In this document: in pieces, positions 24,627-32,547 of the stretch
Layout of the letters: every line of letters begins with the position of its first letter
Position numbering within the stretch: position 1 is the stretch's first letter
Assembly: GCA_002353295.1 (NCBI GenBank)
Contig: DEJG01000026.1
Location: 306,234 to 370,233 of the forward strand
DNA length: 64,000 nt
Origin: Prevotella sp. UBA2754
GTDB lineage: Bacteria; Bacteroidota; Bacteroidia; Bacteroidales; Bacteroidaceae
Direction of reading: 5' to 3'
The notes under the pieces: model-generated
Databases searched by the model: none
The model's input: only the letters and a program-made list of their open reading frames with translations
Told to the model about the DNA's origin: nothing
Program-made: the position numbers and the translations under genes

Positions 24627-26552
24627 GTGAGAAGGGTATTTGTAAATATAGCCCGTCTGATCGTCGCTGTGACATTCATCCTATCGGGATTTGTCAAGGC
24701 AGTCGACCCAGTGGGCACACAATATAAGATAGCCGACTATTTGGCGGTACTGCATCTGGGGGAGTATGTTCCTGACTTTATGACCCTGTTTGCGTCTGTA
24801 CTCCTGTCGGCAGCAGAGTTTTGGCTCGGCGTATGTCTGTTGTTTGCCATTCGCAGGCGTGTGGTGACACGCTGTATGTTGCTATGGCTTCTGATTCTGA
24901 CCCCGATGACACTGTGGCTGGCCATCTCCAACCCCATCAGTGATTGCGGTTGTTTTGGTGATGCTGTTGTGCTCACAAACTGGCAGACCTTCTGGAAGAA
25001 TGTTGTACTCTTGGGGTGCACTATCCTTTGTGTATGGCAACCTTTCGACATGCTTCGTTTCGTGTCCAGGTCTAACCAGTGGATTGTGATGAATTTCACG
25101 GCCCTGTTCATCTTCATAGTGTCAGGATTCGCTATCTACGACCTGCCCTATTTCGATTTCCGTCCTTATCATATTGGGACCGATTTACGCGCAGGTTGGC
25201 AAAAGATGATGGAAGGTGAAGAGTCGCCTTATGTCGATTTCTTTATCGAGCGTCCGGGGGGAGATGATATAACGGATTCGCTGCTCCAACTCAAGGGATA
25301 TACTTTCCTATTGGTATCACCTCATCTTGAACAAGCTGACGAGAGTCAGTTCGACAAGATTAACGAGTTGTTCGAATATGCTCAGGAACATGGTTATCCC
25401 TGGTTTGGATTGACGGCCAGCAATGAACGGGCTGTAAACCGTTGGCTTAGTGGGACAGGAGCAGAATATGAGTTCTGTCAGACCGACGATATCGTACTGA
25501 AGACCATGATACGTAGCAACCCGGGGCTGCTGTTGCTTCATGATGGTAAAATCATTCGCAAATGGAGCAATAACGGCTTGCCAGATGAGACAATACTCAC
25601 GAAGCCCTTGGAGCAGTCGGAGGTGGGGCAGATGCCAGAAGACTCCGTTCCCAAGAAGATTATGACCATCATCCTATGGTACGTCCTGCCCCTTGTCCTG
25701 CTCACACTGGCGGATCGTTTCTGGGCTTGGACCAAGTGGATTAAGAAGAAAGAAAAGTCAAACAAATTATATCAAATTTTAAAACGTAAAGACATGAGAA
25801 AGAAAATTGTAGCAGGTAACTGGAAGATGAACCTGAACCTGCAAGAAGGTGTTGCTTTGGCAAAAGAATTGAACGAGGCACTGGCTGCCGACAAACCCAA
25901 CTGTGGTGTAGTTATCTGCACCCCATTCATCCATCTGGCCTCTGTAGCCCAGGTCATCAATCAGGACGTGATTGGACTGGGTGCTGAAAACTGTGCCGAC
26001 AAGGAGAAGGGTGCCTTCACTGGTGAGGTTTCTGCTGAAATGGTGAAGTCAACTGGTGCGCAGTATGTCATTCTGGGTCACTCAGAGCGTCGAGAGTACT
26101 ATAAGGAGACTCCCGAAATTCTGAAGGAGAAGGTGCTGCTTGCCCTGAAAAATGGCTTGAAAGTTATCTTCTGTATTGGTGAGACACTCGAAGAGCGCGA
26201 GGCAAACAAGCAGAATGAGGTGGTAAAAGCAGAACTCGAAGGTAGCGTATTCAATCTTTCTGAGGAGGACTTCCGTAAGATTGTAATTGCTTATGAACCC
26301 ATCTGGGCTATCGGTACAGGTAAGACCGCTACTGCTGATCAGGCAGAAGAAATCCACGCCTACATCCGTTCTATCATTGCCGAGAAGTATGGACAGGCTG
26401 TTGCCGATGATACCAGTATTCTCTATGGCGGCAGCTGCAAGGCCAGCAATGCTCCTGAGCTGTTTGCTAAGCCTGACATCGATGGTGGCCTGATTGGTGG
26501 CGCTTCATTGAAGTGTGCTGACTTCAAGGGTATTATCGACGCATGGAAATAA
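24627..26552 (+). CDS. DoxX/MauE-like membrane protein continuing in frame into triosephosphate isomerase
   Basis: One uninterrupted 641-codon frame starts at GTG 24627. Residues 1-389 match the BT_3928-like family: four TMs of DoxX/MauE type with a DCGCFGD motif, a further TM, a thioredoxin-like extracytoplasmic domain that lacks a CxxC, and a final TM (MTIILWYVLPLVLLTLADRFWAWT). Residues 390-641 are complete TpiA. In related genomes these are two adjacent genes. Here no stop separates them; the joining stretch KSNKLYQILKRKD looks like translated spacer. A one-base change in the T-run at 25777-25780 would create or remove the stop. It may be a real fusion, an overlapping pair with internal initiation at 25794, or a sequencing artefact. 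Confidence 0.75.
   Translation: MRRVFVNIARLIVAVTFILSGFVKAVDPVGTQYKIADYLAVLHLGEYVPDFMTLFASVLLSAAEFWLGVCLLFAIRRRVVTRCMLLWLLILTPMTLWLAISNPISDCGCFGDAVVLTNWQTFWKNVVLLGCTILCVWQPFDMLRFVSRSNQWIVMNFTALFIFIVSGFAIYDLPYFDFRPYHIGTDLRAGWQKMMEGEESPYVDFFIERPGGDDITDSLLQLKGYTFLLVSPHLEQADESQFDKINELFEYAQEHGYPWFGLTASNERAVNRWLSGTGAEYEFCQTDDIVLKTMIRSNPGLLLLHDGKIIRKWSNNGLPDETILTKPLEQSEVGQMPEDSVPKKIMTIILWYVLPLVLLTLADRFWAWTKWIKKKEKSNKLYQILKRKDMRKKIVAGNWKMNLNLQEGVALAKELNEALAADKPNCGVVICTPFIHLASVAQVINQDVIGLGAENCADKEKGAFTGEVSAEMVKSTGAQYVILGHSERREYYKETPEILKEKVLLALKNGLKVIFCIGETLEEREANKQNEVVKAELEGSVFNLSEEDFRKIVIAYEPIWAIGTGKTATADQAEEIHAYIRSIIAEKYGQAVADDTSILYGGSCKASNAPELFAKPDIDGGLIGGASLKCADFKGIIDAWK
25794..26552 (+). CDS. tpiA: Triosephosphate isomerase
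   Basis: The ATG at 25794 opens MRKKIVAGNWKMNLNLQEG, the canonical TpiA N-terminus with Asn-Lys for substrate binding. The catalytic His in ILGHSERR, catalytic Glu in AYEPIWAIGTGKTA and the phosphate loop LYGGSCKASN are present; 252 residues is full length. It interconverts DHAP and glyceraldehyde-3-phosphate. Enzymatically it should be cytosolic, so independent translation from this ATG is more likely than a membrane-tethered fusion, although the frame is open upstream. The stop codon overlaps the next start (TAATG). Confidence 0.93.
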   Translation: MRKKIVAGNWKMNLNLQEGVALAKELNEALAADKPNCGVVICTPFIHLASVAQVINQDVIGLGAENCADKEKGAFTGEVSAEMVKSTGAQYVILGHSERREYYKETPEILKEKVLLALKNGLKVIFCIGETLEEREANKQNEVVKAELEGSVFNLSEEDFRKIVIAYEPIWAIGTGKTATADQAEEIHAYIRSIIAEKYGQAVADDTSILYGGSCKASNAPELFAKPDIDGGLIGGASLKCADFKGIIDAWK

Positions 26553-27106
26553 TGAGCAGACTGATCTCCCTACTTATCCTGTGTGTTGGCATGTCTATGC
26601 ATGCCAATGCACAGACTTTTACCGAACGCGTACAGAAAAAGCAGGAAGGCAAGGGCTCAGTTATTATTCGTCAGAGTCAGGAAATCGATGACCTCGTGAA
26701 CGATCCTACGGCAACAGGTGTACAAACTAGCAGTCAACCGCCTAAGGTCAACAGTCAACCGCCACTCGCCACCCCCCAGCAGCCAAGAGCTAATGAAAAA
26801 GAGCCGACGACAGAAACTGAACAGCCCGTTACAACTGTTACACGCAAAGTGACAGGCTATCGCGTCCAGGCTTTTGCTGGTGGCAATTCGCGTAAAGACC
26901 GTCAGACGGCAGAGCACATACGCAACAAAATCAAGGCTGAGTTCCCCAATATTTCCGTTTACGTCCATTTCTATTCTCCCCGTTGGATATGTCGTGTTGG
27001 TAATTTCCGTACCTACGAGGAGGCTCATCAGATGATGGTGCGTCTGCAGAATATGGGATACAAGCAAGCCACTGTCGTCAAAGGTAAAATCAACGTAGCA
27101 TACTAA
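26552..27106 (+). CDS. Exported SPOR-domain protein
   Basis: Start at the ATG that overlaps the tpiA stop. The 184-residue protein has a signal peptide (LISLLILCVGMSMHANAQ), a low-complexity Gln/Pro-rich linker (about 60-100) and a C-terminal SPOR domain (YRVQAFAGGNSRKDRQTAEHIRNKI..WICRVGNFRTYEEAHQMMVRL) that binds denuded peptidoglycan. It likely acts in the periplasm at division or remodelling sites. It is conserved between tpiA and folE in Bacteroidales. Confidence 0.88.
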   Translation: MSRLISLLILCVGMSMHANAQTFTERVQKKQEGKGSVIIRQSQEIDDLVNDPTATGVQTSSQPPKVNSQPPLATPQQPRANEKEPTTETEQPVTTVTRKVTGYRVQAFAGGNSRKDRQTAEHIRNKIKAEFPNISVYVHFYSPRWICRVGNFRTYEEAHQMMVRLQNMGYKQATVVKGKINVAY

Positions 27107-27108
27107 CT

Positions 27109-27693
27109 ATGAGTACAGAACCCGAATACAGAGAAGGACTCGAGGAGTTGGCCGTACATTACAAGAATGTATTAGGACTGTTGGGCGAAGACCCTGCGCG
27201 CGAAGGACTTCAGAAGACCCCGATGCGCGTGGCCAAGGCCATGCAGTTTCTGACCCAGGGCTACACGCAGGATGCCCATGAGGTGCTCAATAGTGCCCTC
27301 TTCAAAGAGGACTATAGCCAGATGGTTATCGTCAAGGACATCGACTTCTTCTCACTCTGCGAACACCACATGTTGCCATTTTATGGCAAGGCTCATGTAG
27401 CCTATATTCCTAATGGCTATATTACAGGCCTTTCGAAGATAGCCCGTGTAGTTGATATCTATGCTCATCGCCTGCAAGTGCAAGAGCGCATGACCCTTCA
27501 GATCAAGGAGTGTATCGAACAGACCCTCCATCCGCTGGGTGTCATGGTAGTCATCGAGGCGCGTCACATGTGTATGCAAATGCGTGGTGTGGAAAAGCAA
27601 AACTCCATTACCACCACCAGCGATTTCAGCGGAGCTTTCAATCAGGCCAAGACCCGTCAGGAGTTTATGAACCTGATACACAGTAATACTTAA
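27109..27693 (+). CDS. folE: GTP cyclohydrolase I
   Basis: The 194-residue enzyme converts GTP to dihydroneopterin triphosphate at the start of folate or queuosine synthesis. Visible motifs are REGLQKTPMRVAKAM, the zinc ligands in SLCEHHMLPFYGKAHVAYIP, LSKIARVVDIYAHRLQVQERMT and the second zinc Cys in EARHMCMQMRGV. Length is normal. It is 2 bp behind the SPOR gene. Confidence 0.95.
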   Translation: MSTEPEYREGLEELAVHYKNVLGLLGEDPAREGLQKTPMRVAKAMQFLTQGYTQDAHEVLNSALFKEDYSQMVIVKDIDFFSLCEHHMLPFYGKAHVAYIPNGYITGLSKIARVVDIYAHRLQVQERMTLQIKECIEQTLHPLGVMVVIEARHMCMQMRGVEKQNSITTTSDFSGAFNQAKTRQEFMNLIHSNT

Positions 27694-27732
27694 TTATTTT
27701 AAACAAACAACAATCCAAAAACCTTTTGCATC

Positions 27733-28308
27733 ATGGAACAAGACTCAAGAAACTCATATCGTACCAAACAGTCGCTTCCCCAGGAGTTCTATCACAGTTG
27801 TCTGGGCAAAATTGTCATATTGGCCGTTTTCCTGCTTATTCTCTTCGTGATAGCCGTTATCACCGTTCCTTCCGATGAGAAGATGGAGCGTGAGATGATG
27901 GACAACATCCGTGAGTGCATCCAGGACAACGACAGCATCAAGGGTGATGGCATCGACGAGGCAGTGGCCAACTTCGGGCGTATTTTTACTGAGATTGATA
28001 CTGCCACCGTCGACGATAAGGAAGTCATGGAGGCTTTCCATAAATACAACAAATTGGAAATCTATCGCCATAGTTTCTATTCCACAGCCCGTCTGCGCAA
28101 TAATCTCAGTGCCGAGGGGATTCGCGTGGGTGTCGGCATCTTCAATCTTGTCATCCCCACCATCAAGTATAGCGACATCATCCTCTTTGTGAGCACCATT
28201 AAAAATTACAATAAAGAACGGCTCATCGAGCCCATGCCGCAAGACGAGTATGTAGGTGAGAATCCTAATATCAAGGAATATCACTACCTCGGTGATCCTG
28301 ATAATTAA
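27733..28308 (+). CDS. Hypothetical membrane-anchored protein
   Basis: 191 residues with a short cytoplasmic N-terminus, one strong TM helix (about 26-47, VILAVFLLILFVIAVITV) and a charged extracytoplasmic domain. I do not recognise a family. A second hydrophobic segment (about 130-155, VGVGIFNLVIPTIKYSDIILFV) may be buried rather than membrane-spanning. It follows folE by 39 bp and is closed by a strong terminator. Confidence 0.7.
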   Translation: MEQDSRNSYRTKQSLPQEFYHSCLGKIVILAVFLLILFVIAVITVPSDEKMEREMMDNIRECIQDNDSIKGDGIDEAVANFGRIFTEIDTATVDDKEVMEAFHKYNKLEIYRHSFYSTARLRNNLSAEGIRVGVGIFNLVIPTIKYSDIILFVSTIKNYNKERLIEPMPQDEYVGENPNIKEYHYLGDPDN

Positions 28309-28312
28309 AATA

Positions 28313-28357
28313 AAAAACAACGAAAGGGATGTTTAGCGCATCCCTTTCGTTGTTTTT
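28313..28357. terminator. Bidirectional terminator between the 27733 gene and hsp20
   Basis: A 17-bp perfect stem AAACAACGAAAGGGATG/CATCCCTTTCGTTGTTT with a 7-nt loop, flanked by A-rich and T-rich ends, lies between two convergent genes and can serve both. Confidence 0.9.
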
Positions 28358-28369
28358 GAACACTATCTA

Positions 28370-28795
28370 TTATGCAATCTCAATCATACGTGAAACCTTC
28401 GTTTCCTCCTTCTTCATCTTCGGCAGTACCACTGTCAGGATACCATTTTCAACCTTGGCAGAGATGTGCTCACGGTCAACATCGTCAGGCAGTGAGTAGT
28501 TCTGCTGATAGTTCGTGTAGCTAAACTCGCGGCGCAGGAAGTGCTGCTTTTTATCCTCCTCCTTATGCTCCATCTTGTTCTCGATGGCAATGCTCAGATT
28601 GCCGTCATCATTGATGTGTACTCGGCAGTATTCCTTCTTGATTCCAGGAGCAGCTACCTCCATGGTGTAATCATCAACGCTCTCCTTGACATTTACGGCT
28701 GGTGCAGTGGTTGTAGCACATGACATCATGTCGTTATTATTCATAAACTCATCGAATACTGTTGGAAACCAACTGTTTTTGAATACTGGTAACAT
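28370..28795 (-). CDS. Hsp20/alpha-crystallin small heat-shock protein
   Basis: I choose the ATG at 28795 because an AGGAGGT ribosome-binding site lies 7 nt before it, while the ATG at 28801 is flush against that site. The 141-residue chaperone starts MLPVFKNSWFPTVFDEF and has an alpha-crystallin domain (VNVKESVDDYTMEVAAPGIKKEYCRVHINDDGNLSIAIE..REFSYTNYQQNYSLPDDVDREHISAKVENGILTVVLPK), with the conserved A/GxLxV-type end motif (NGILTVVLP). It binds unfolding proteins as ATP-independent oligomers. A 9-bp inverted repeat about 120 bp upstream may be regulatory. Confidence 0.93.
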   Translation of the reverse strand: MLPVFKNSWFPTVFDEFMNNNDMMSCATTTAPAVNVKESVDDYTMEVAAPGIKKEYCRVHINDDGNLSIAIENKMEHKEEDKKQHFLRREFSYTNYQQNYSLPDDVDREHISAKVENGILTVVLPKMKKEETKVSRMIEIA

Positions 28796-28913
28796 AATCA
28801 TACCTCCTATTATTTAAATGTTTAACGTATTATTTTTCCTATGGCTTTTGGCTCTTTGCCTCCCGCCTTCAGTATTCATTTCACAATTTACGTGCCAACA
28901 CATTTTGCCCTGC

Positions 28914-28941
28914 CAGATTGTCGCTTTTCTGTGACAATCTG
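28914..28941. promoter_or_regulatory. Inverted repeat upstream of hsp20
   Basis: CAGATTGTC at 28914-28922 and GACAATCTG at 28933-28941 form a perfect 9-bp palindrome with a 10-nt centre, in the 416-bp spacer between hsp20 and the DUF4251 gene. It differs from CIRCE (TTAGCACTC-N9-GAGTGCTAA). It may be a binding site for a heat-shock or stress regulator. The rest of this spacer shows no gene. Confidence 0.4.
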
Positions 28942-29135
28942 ACAGAAATAGGATTAACGCTTCTTTTCTCCTGACAGGATACTGTATTTCAACTGCAGCT
29001 TTATAAAAGGTTTTACATGGTCATACATTCGCATGTAAGTTTTGTTGTATCCGCTTTCGCGCAGATAAGCGTCATTTAATGACGAAATTTAACAATCTTT
29101 GCGCCTGCTTTTTTGCTCTCTTTTTCTGTAAAAGT

Positions 29136-29166
29136 CTTGCGTTTCATTTTATTTTTTGTATCTTTG
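29136..29166 (+). promoter_or_regulatory. Promoter of the DUF4251 lipoprotein gene
   Basis: TATCTTTG at 29159-29166 is an exact -7 box. The -33 is a weaker CTTG at 29136-29139 with 19 bp spacing. Confidence 0.6.
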
Positions 29167-29211
29167 CCCACAAAATACTGTAAACTAGAGATTTGAATAT
29201 TATTTTGGCTG

Positions 29212-29679
29212 ATGATGAAAAAAGGATTGGTACTATTGTTGACGATGGCTGTCGTAGCTTGTAGTACGCTGACTCCAGCAGAGAAGGAAGAACAGGCCCG
29301 AAAGGTGAATGCAGCGCTGGATGAGCGGTCGTATGAAATCGAAATCCAGATGGTGTATCCGTTGCGGGGACCGGCCAAGAACGTGACCAGTGATTGGTCT
29401 ATCAGGGTGAGAAACGATACGCTGTACTCGTATCTGCCGTATATCGGCAGGGCTTATAATGTACCTTACGGAGGAGGAAAGGGCTTGAACTTTGATGCTC
29501 CTATTGAGGAATATGTGGATGGACATTGGCAGAAGGATCAGCGAAGGATAGATTTCCGAGTTGTGAATGAAGAAGATACGTATCTTTACTCCATCGAGGT
29601 GTATGAGAACGGGAATGCTACCATCAACGTTCAGGCCAGGGAACGGGAACGCATTGCTTTTTCAGGCATTTTGAAGTGA
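29212..29679 (+). CDS. DUF4251 lipoprotein
   Basis: 155 residues with a lipoprotein signal (MMKKGLVLLLTMAVVACS, lipidated Cys near 17). The remainder (SYEIEIQMVYPLRGPAKNVTSDWSIRVRNDTLYSYLPYIGRAYNVPYGGGKGLNFDAPI) matches the DUF4251 pattern of small Bacteroidetes envelope proteins with the GGxGLNFD motif. No function is established. It is monocistronic, with its own promoter. Confidence 0.85.
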   Translation: MMKKGLVLLLTMAVVACSTLTPAEKEEQARKVNAALDERSYEIEIQMVYPLRGPAKNVTSDWSIRVRNDTLYSYLPYIGRAYNVPYGGGKGLNFDAPIEEYVDGHWQKDQRRIDFRVVNEEDTYLYSIEVYENGNATINVQARERERIAFSGILK

Positions 29680-29693
29680 ATTATTTGTAAATA

Positions 29694-29725
29694 CTTGTGT
29701 ATTAAACAATAATATATTATATTTG
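29694..29725 (+). promoter_or_regulatory. Promoter of the ABC exporter gene
   Basis: CTTG at 29694-29697, a 20-bp spacer and TATATTTG at 29718-29725, about 28 nt before the start codon. Confidence 0.6.
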
Positions 29726-29752
29726 CACATTGATAGTAGTATTTTCTAGGAT

Positions 29753-31561
29753 ATGAAGGGACAAATGGGTATAGGCAAGTTGCTAAACCGTATCATCCGA
29801 TATGTTCAACCATATCGTTGGTTGGTAGGTATAACCCTTTTCCTGACACTGATGAGTTCGCTGTTGGCACAGGTAAATGCGGTAGTACTAGACCGTTCTG
29901 TGGATGCCATTAATATTCTGGATCAACAGCCTGCATTGCTCTGGAGCAATGCTGTGGAGCTGCTGGTGATTATCAGTATCATATTGTTGGGAAAGGAAGT
30001 GCTGGCTGCCGTTGTCAACTTCTTCCGTCGCTATTATGGAGAACGGATGCGCATTCTGGTCAATCGTGACTTGTCGTTGCAGGTGATTAGGCATATCCTG
30101 ACTTTCCGCATGGCTTTTTTTACATCATCAGGTAACGAGGCAGGTCGTCTGCAGTCACGTATAGACAAGGGTGTGACCAGTCTGAGCCGTTCCGTCAACC
30201 TGTTCTTTATCGACATTCTGCCTTTGGCTACCAGTGCGATATTGGCCCTGATACTGATGTTTGCTGCCAATTTCTATGTTGGTCTGGTTGCTTTGTGTAT
30301 TGTGCCTGTTTATTTCTATGTTACCTATATTCAGGCAGAGCGCATGAGAGCTGGACGCATGGCTATTTTCAATGGCCAGCAGGCTGTCAGCCAGAATATA
30401 CTGAACACGATAGAGAGTATTGCTGTTATCAAATCGTTTAACCGCGAAGAGATAGAGGTTCAGCGGCAGGCTAACGTGCAGAACTACGTGACAGACCTGC
30501 AGTTGAGTACGCGCAAGCAGAGCTATTTCTATACCGGGCTGAAAGGTTTTTTGGAACAGGTAGGTACGGTTCTTGTCATTATCCTAACTGCCTACCTCGT
30601 ACTGGCCGACTATCCGGGTATGACCATCGGTAAGATTATGTATCACGTGATGCTCTTCTCGAATGTGACAGCTCCAATTCGCCAACTGCACCGTATCTAT
30701 GACGACCTGAATGATGCGCTGATCTATTCTGAAGGACTCTTCGAACTGTTGGAAGGTGAAGAGGACGTGGAGGCTTCGGGCAACTATCATCCGGAAAAGG
30801 TGAAAGGCGACTTCGAATTGCAACATGTAGATTTCACCTATCCCAATGGTGTCAAGGCGCTGCACGACGTATCGATGCGCATCGAACCGGGTAAGATAAC
30901 AGCACTGGTGGGACTGAGCGGTGCAGGAAAGAGTACGGTGGTCAATCTGCTGGATAAATTCTATCAGACCGACAGCGGTGACATCATGCTCGATGGAAAA
31001 CCATTGAGCGAGTGGGATACCCATTGGCTTCGTGAACACATCGGACTGGTGATGCAGAAAAATCATATCTTTGACGGAACAATCGAAGAGAATATCAAAT
31101 ATGGCTGCCCAAGTGCTACGCATGATGACGTGGTGAAGGCGGCGAAGCAAGCATTCCTCTACGACCAAGTGATGGAATTGCCTAATGGATTCGAGAGCAG
31201 TGCACTGCGTCTCAGTGGTGGTCAGCAACAGCGTGTGGCTATTGCCCGCATGTTTATCAAGAATCCTACAATCATCATCCTTGATGAACCTACTGCCAGT
31301 CTCGATGCCATTGCCACCGAGCAGATCAAGGCCAGTCTGGATGCCATCAAGCAGGGACGTACGGTGATTATCATCTCGCACAACATCGGACAGATTGTCG
31401 ATGCAGACTATCTGTACCTGTTGGAACAGGGCAGGGTAGTGGAGAGCGGAATACCATCGGATGTCTATCGCCAAGGCGGGCATTACAAGGAAATCTTTGA
31501 TGCCAGTGCCCGTAGCATGAATGCGGATAGAATCGCAAGAGAGTTGAATGTTGAAAGTTGA
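29753..31561 (+). CDS. MsbA-like ABC exporter (fused permease and ATPase)
   Basis: The 602-residue half-transporter has six TMs (about 20-300) and one nucleotide-binding domain with Walker A GLSGAGKST (near 386), Q loop VMQKNHIFDGT, signature LSGGQQQR (near 487), Walker B IIILDEPTAS (near 508) and the H loop ISHNIGQI. It works as a homodimer exporting a hydrophobic compound, lipid or drug. The last codons (..RELNVES) are made of the degenerate heptamer repeat described elsewhere. The substrate cannot be told. Confidence 0.93.
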   Translation: MKGQMGIGKLLNRIIRYVQPYRWLVGITLFLTLMSSLLAQVNAVVLDRSVDAINILDQQPALLWSNAVELLVIISIILLGKEVLAAVVNFFRRYYGERMRILVNRDLSLQVIRHILTFRMAFFTSSGNEAGRLQSRIDKGVTSLSRSVNLFFIDILPLATSAILALILMFAANFYVGLVALCIVPVYFYVTYIQAERMRAGRMAIFNGQQAVSQNILNTIESIAVIKSFNREEIEVQRQANVQNYVTDLQLSTRKQSYFYTGLKGFLEQVGTVLVIILTAYLVLADYPGMTIGKIMYHVMLFSNVTAPIRQLHRIYDDLNDALIYSEGLFELLEGEEDVEASGNYHPEKVKGDFELQHVDFTYPNGVKALHDVSMRIEPGKITALVGLSGAGKSTVVNLLDKFYQTDSGDIMLDGKPLSEWDTHWLREHIGLVMQKNHIFDGTIEENIKYGCPSATHDDVVKAAKQAFLYDQVMELPNGFESSALRLSGGQQQRVAIARMFIKNPTIIILDEPTASLDAIATEQIKASLDAIKQGRTVIIISHNIGQIVDADYLYLLEQGRVVESGIPSDVYRQGGHYKEIFDASARSMNADRIARELNVES

Positions 31562-31573
31562 GAGTTGAAAGTT
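31541..31573. repeat. Degenerate heptamer repeat at the ABC exporter/PepSY junction
   Basis: Units GAGTTGA, ATGTTGA, AAGTTGA, GAGTTGA, AAGTT run across the exporter's last codons and stop and up to the next ATG. On the opposite strand it has the same CTCTCAA/CTTTCAA pattern as the repeats inside folK, the GSCFA gene and murF. Confidence 0.75.
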
Positions 31574-31990
31574 ATGAAAGCGATAAAATATATACTGATT
31601 AGCTTGACGCTCTTGGTAGTGATAGCCTGTGCTCATAGGGACATTCCACAGAAGGCTCAGACCTTCCTTGACAAGTATTTCCCCAAGAGCAGCATTGTGC
31701 TGACCGAGATCGCTGTTGAGGAAAACGTGCTTGAATACGAGGTGTGGCTTAATGATGGAACAAAGGTTGAATTCGACATGCAAGGCAATTGGCGTCGCGT
31801 AGCTCGTAAAAAGAGTGGAGTGCCTGTAGAGATGATACCTGCCCCCATCATGCAGTTTATCCATGAGAACTATCCAGGCAATGTGGTGACGAAGTATAGT
31901 TGGAAAGACTATGGCTACAAAATTGAACTCTCTGACGATATGGATCTGCGTTTCAACAAACAGTATAAGTTTATTGAAGAAGTTGACTAA
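31574..31990 (+). CDS. PepSY-like (DUF2874-type) periplasmic lipoprotein
   Basis: I start at ATG 31574 (MKAIKYILISLTLLVVIACAHRD) instead of an upstream TTG that lies in a repeat. The 138 residues have a lipoprotein signal (VIAC) and two PepSY-like units (PQKAQTFLDKYFPKSSIVLTEIAVEENVLEYEVWLNDGTKVEFDMQGNWRRV and PAPIMQFIHENYPGNVVTKYSWKDYGYKIEL..LRFNKQYKFIEEV), the pattern of BLIP-like PF11396 proteins in Bacteroidetes. It may inhibit a protease or sense envelope state; the function is unknown. Confidence 0.82.
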   Translation: MKAIKYILISLTLLVVIACAHRDIPQKAQTFLDKYFPKSSIVLTEIAVEENVLEYEVWLNDGTKVEFDMQGNWRRVARKKSGVPVEMIPAPIMQFIHENYPGNVVTKYSWKDYGYKIELSDDMDLRFNKQYKFIEEVD

Positions 31991-32026
31991 CTGAATATAA
32001 AGCAAACTAACAAAGCATATAATGAT

Positions 32027-32536
32027 ATGAAGAAAATTCTACTTTTTTTAGTGGTAATGTGCTTGTATTGCATGGCACTGAGTGCTGAGCCTGTTACGAA
32101 GCAAAAGGCCCAGCAGATTGCTGCTCAGTGGTTGGCTGAGAAGAGTCCAACCCGTAGAGCACTGCCGGTCTCAGAAATGAAGGCGGAAGTGGTACTTGAT
32201 GCTGTGAATGGTGTGGGACAGCCTTATCTTTATGCTGTACATGCAAAAGACCGGAATGGTTTTGTGATTGTCAGCGGTGCTGTCCTCTATGAACTGGATG
32301 TGGTGGATAAAGCGGAATATGGTAATGTGACAGGTTATGATGTGGAAAGTGGTCTTGTTACCCTTAACTTCAAGAGTGCCCATATTATAGAACCAGGAAA
32401 ACCCTATTTCTTGGAGTGTGAGACGACGACATCGTCAGAAATCGTCAATCCTGTATTTGACAATGTCACCATCAAGACGACACCTGCCGCAGAGGGCATC
32501 TATATACAGAATGGCAAAAAGATCGTTATCAAATAA
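32027..32536 (+). CDS. Spi-type propeptide domain fused to a surface-protein tail (chimera)
   Basis: 169 residues. After the signal peptide (MKKILLFLVVMCLYCMALSA), residues 22-80 (EPVTKQKAQQIAAQWLAEKSPTRR..QPYLYAVHAKDRNGFVIVSG) match the streptopain/C10-peptidase inhibitor prodomain. Instead of a C10 catalytic domain, the rest (VLYELDVVDKAEYGNVTGYDVESGLVTLNFKSAHIIEPGKPYFLECET..EIVNPVFDNVTIKTT) looks like the terminal repeats of large Prevotella surface proteins. No Cys-His protease core exists. It might be a stand-alone protease inhibitor or the product of an internal deletion or recombination. Confidence 0.65.
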   Translation: MKKILLFLVVMCLYCMALSAEPVTKQKAQQIAAQWLAEKSPTRRALPVSEMKAEVVLDAVNGVGQPYLYAVHAKDRNGFVIVSGAVLYELDVVDKAEYGNVTGYDVESGLVTLNFKSAHIIEPGKPYFLECETTTSSEIVNPVFDNVTIKTTPAAEGIYIQNGKKIVIK

Positions 32537-32547
32537 AGCGCAATGAT

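Noticed and set aside
28914..28941. CIRCE element for hsp20
   Set aside because: The palindrome sequence and its 10-nt centre do not match TTAGCACTC-N9-GAGTGCTAA.
30584..32005. 473-codon minus-strand ORF
   Set aside because: It is antisense to the ABC exporter and PepSY gene, both of which have clear family motifs on the plus strand; the antisense translation is composition-driven.
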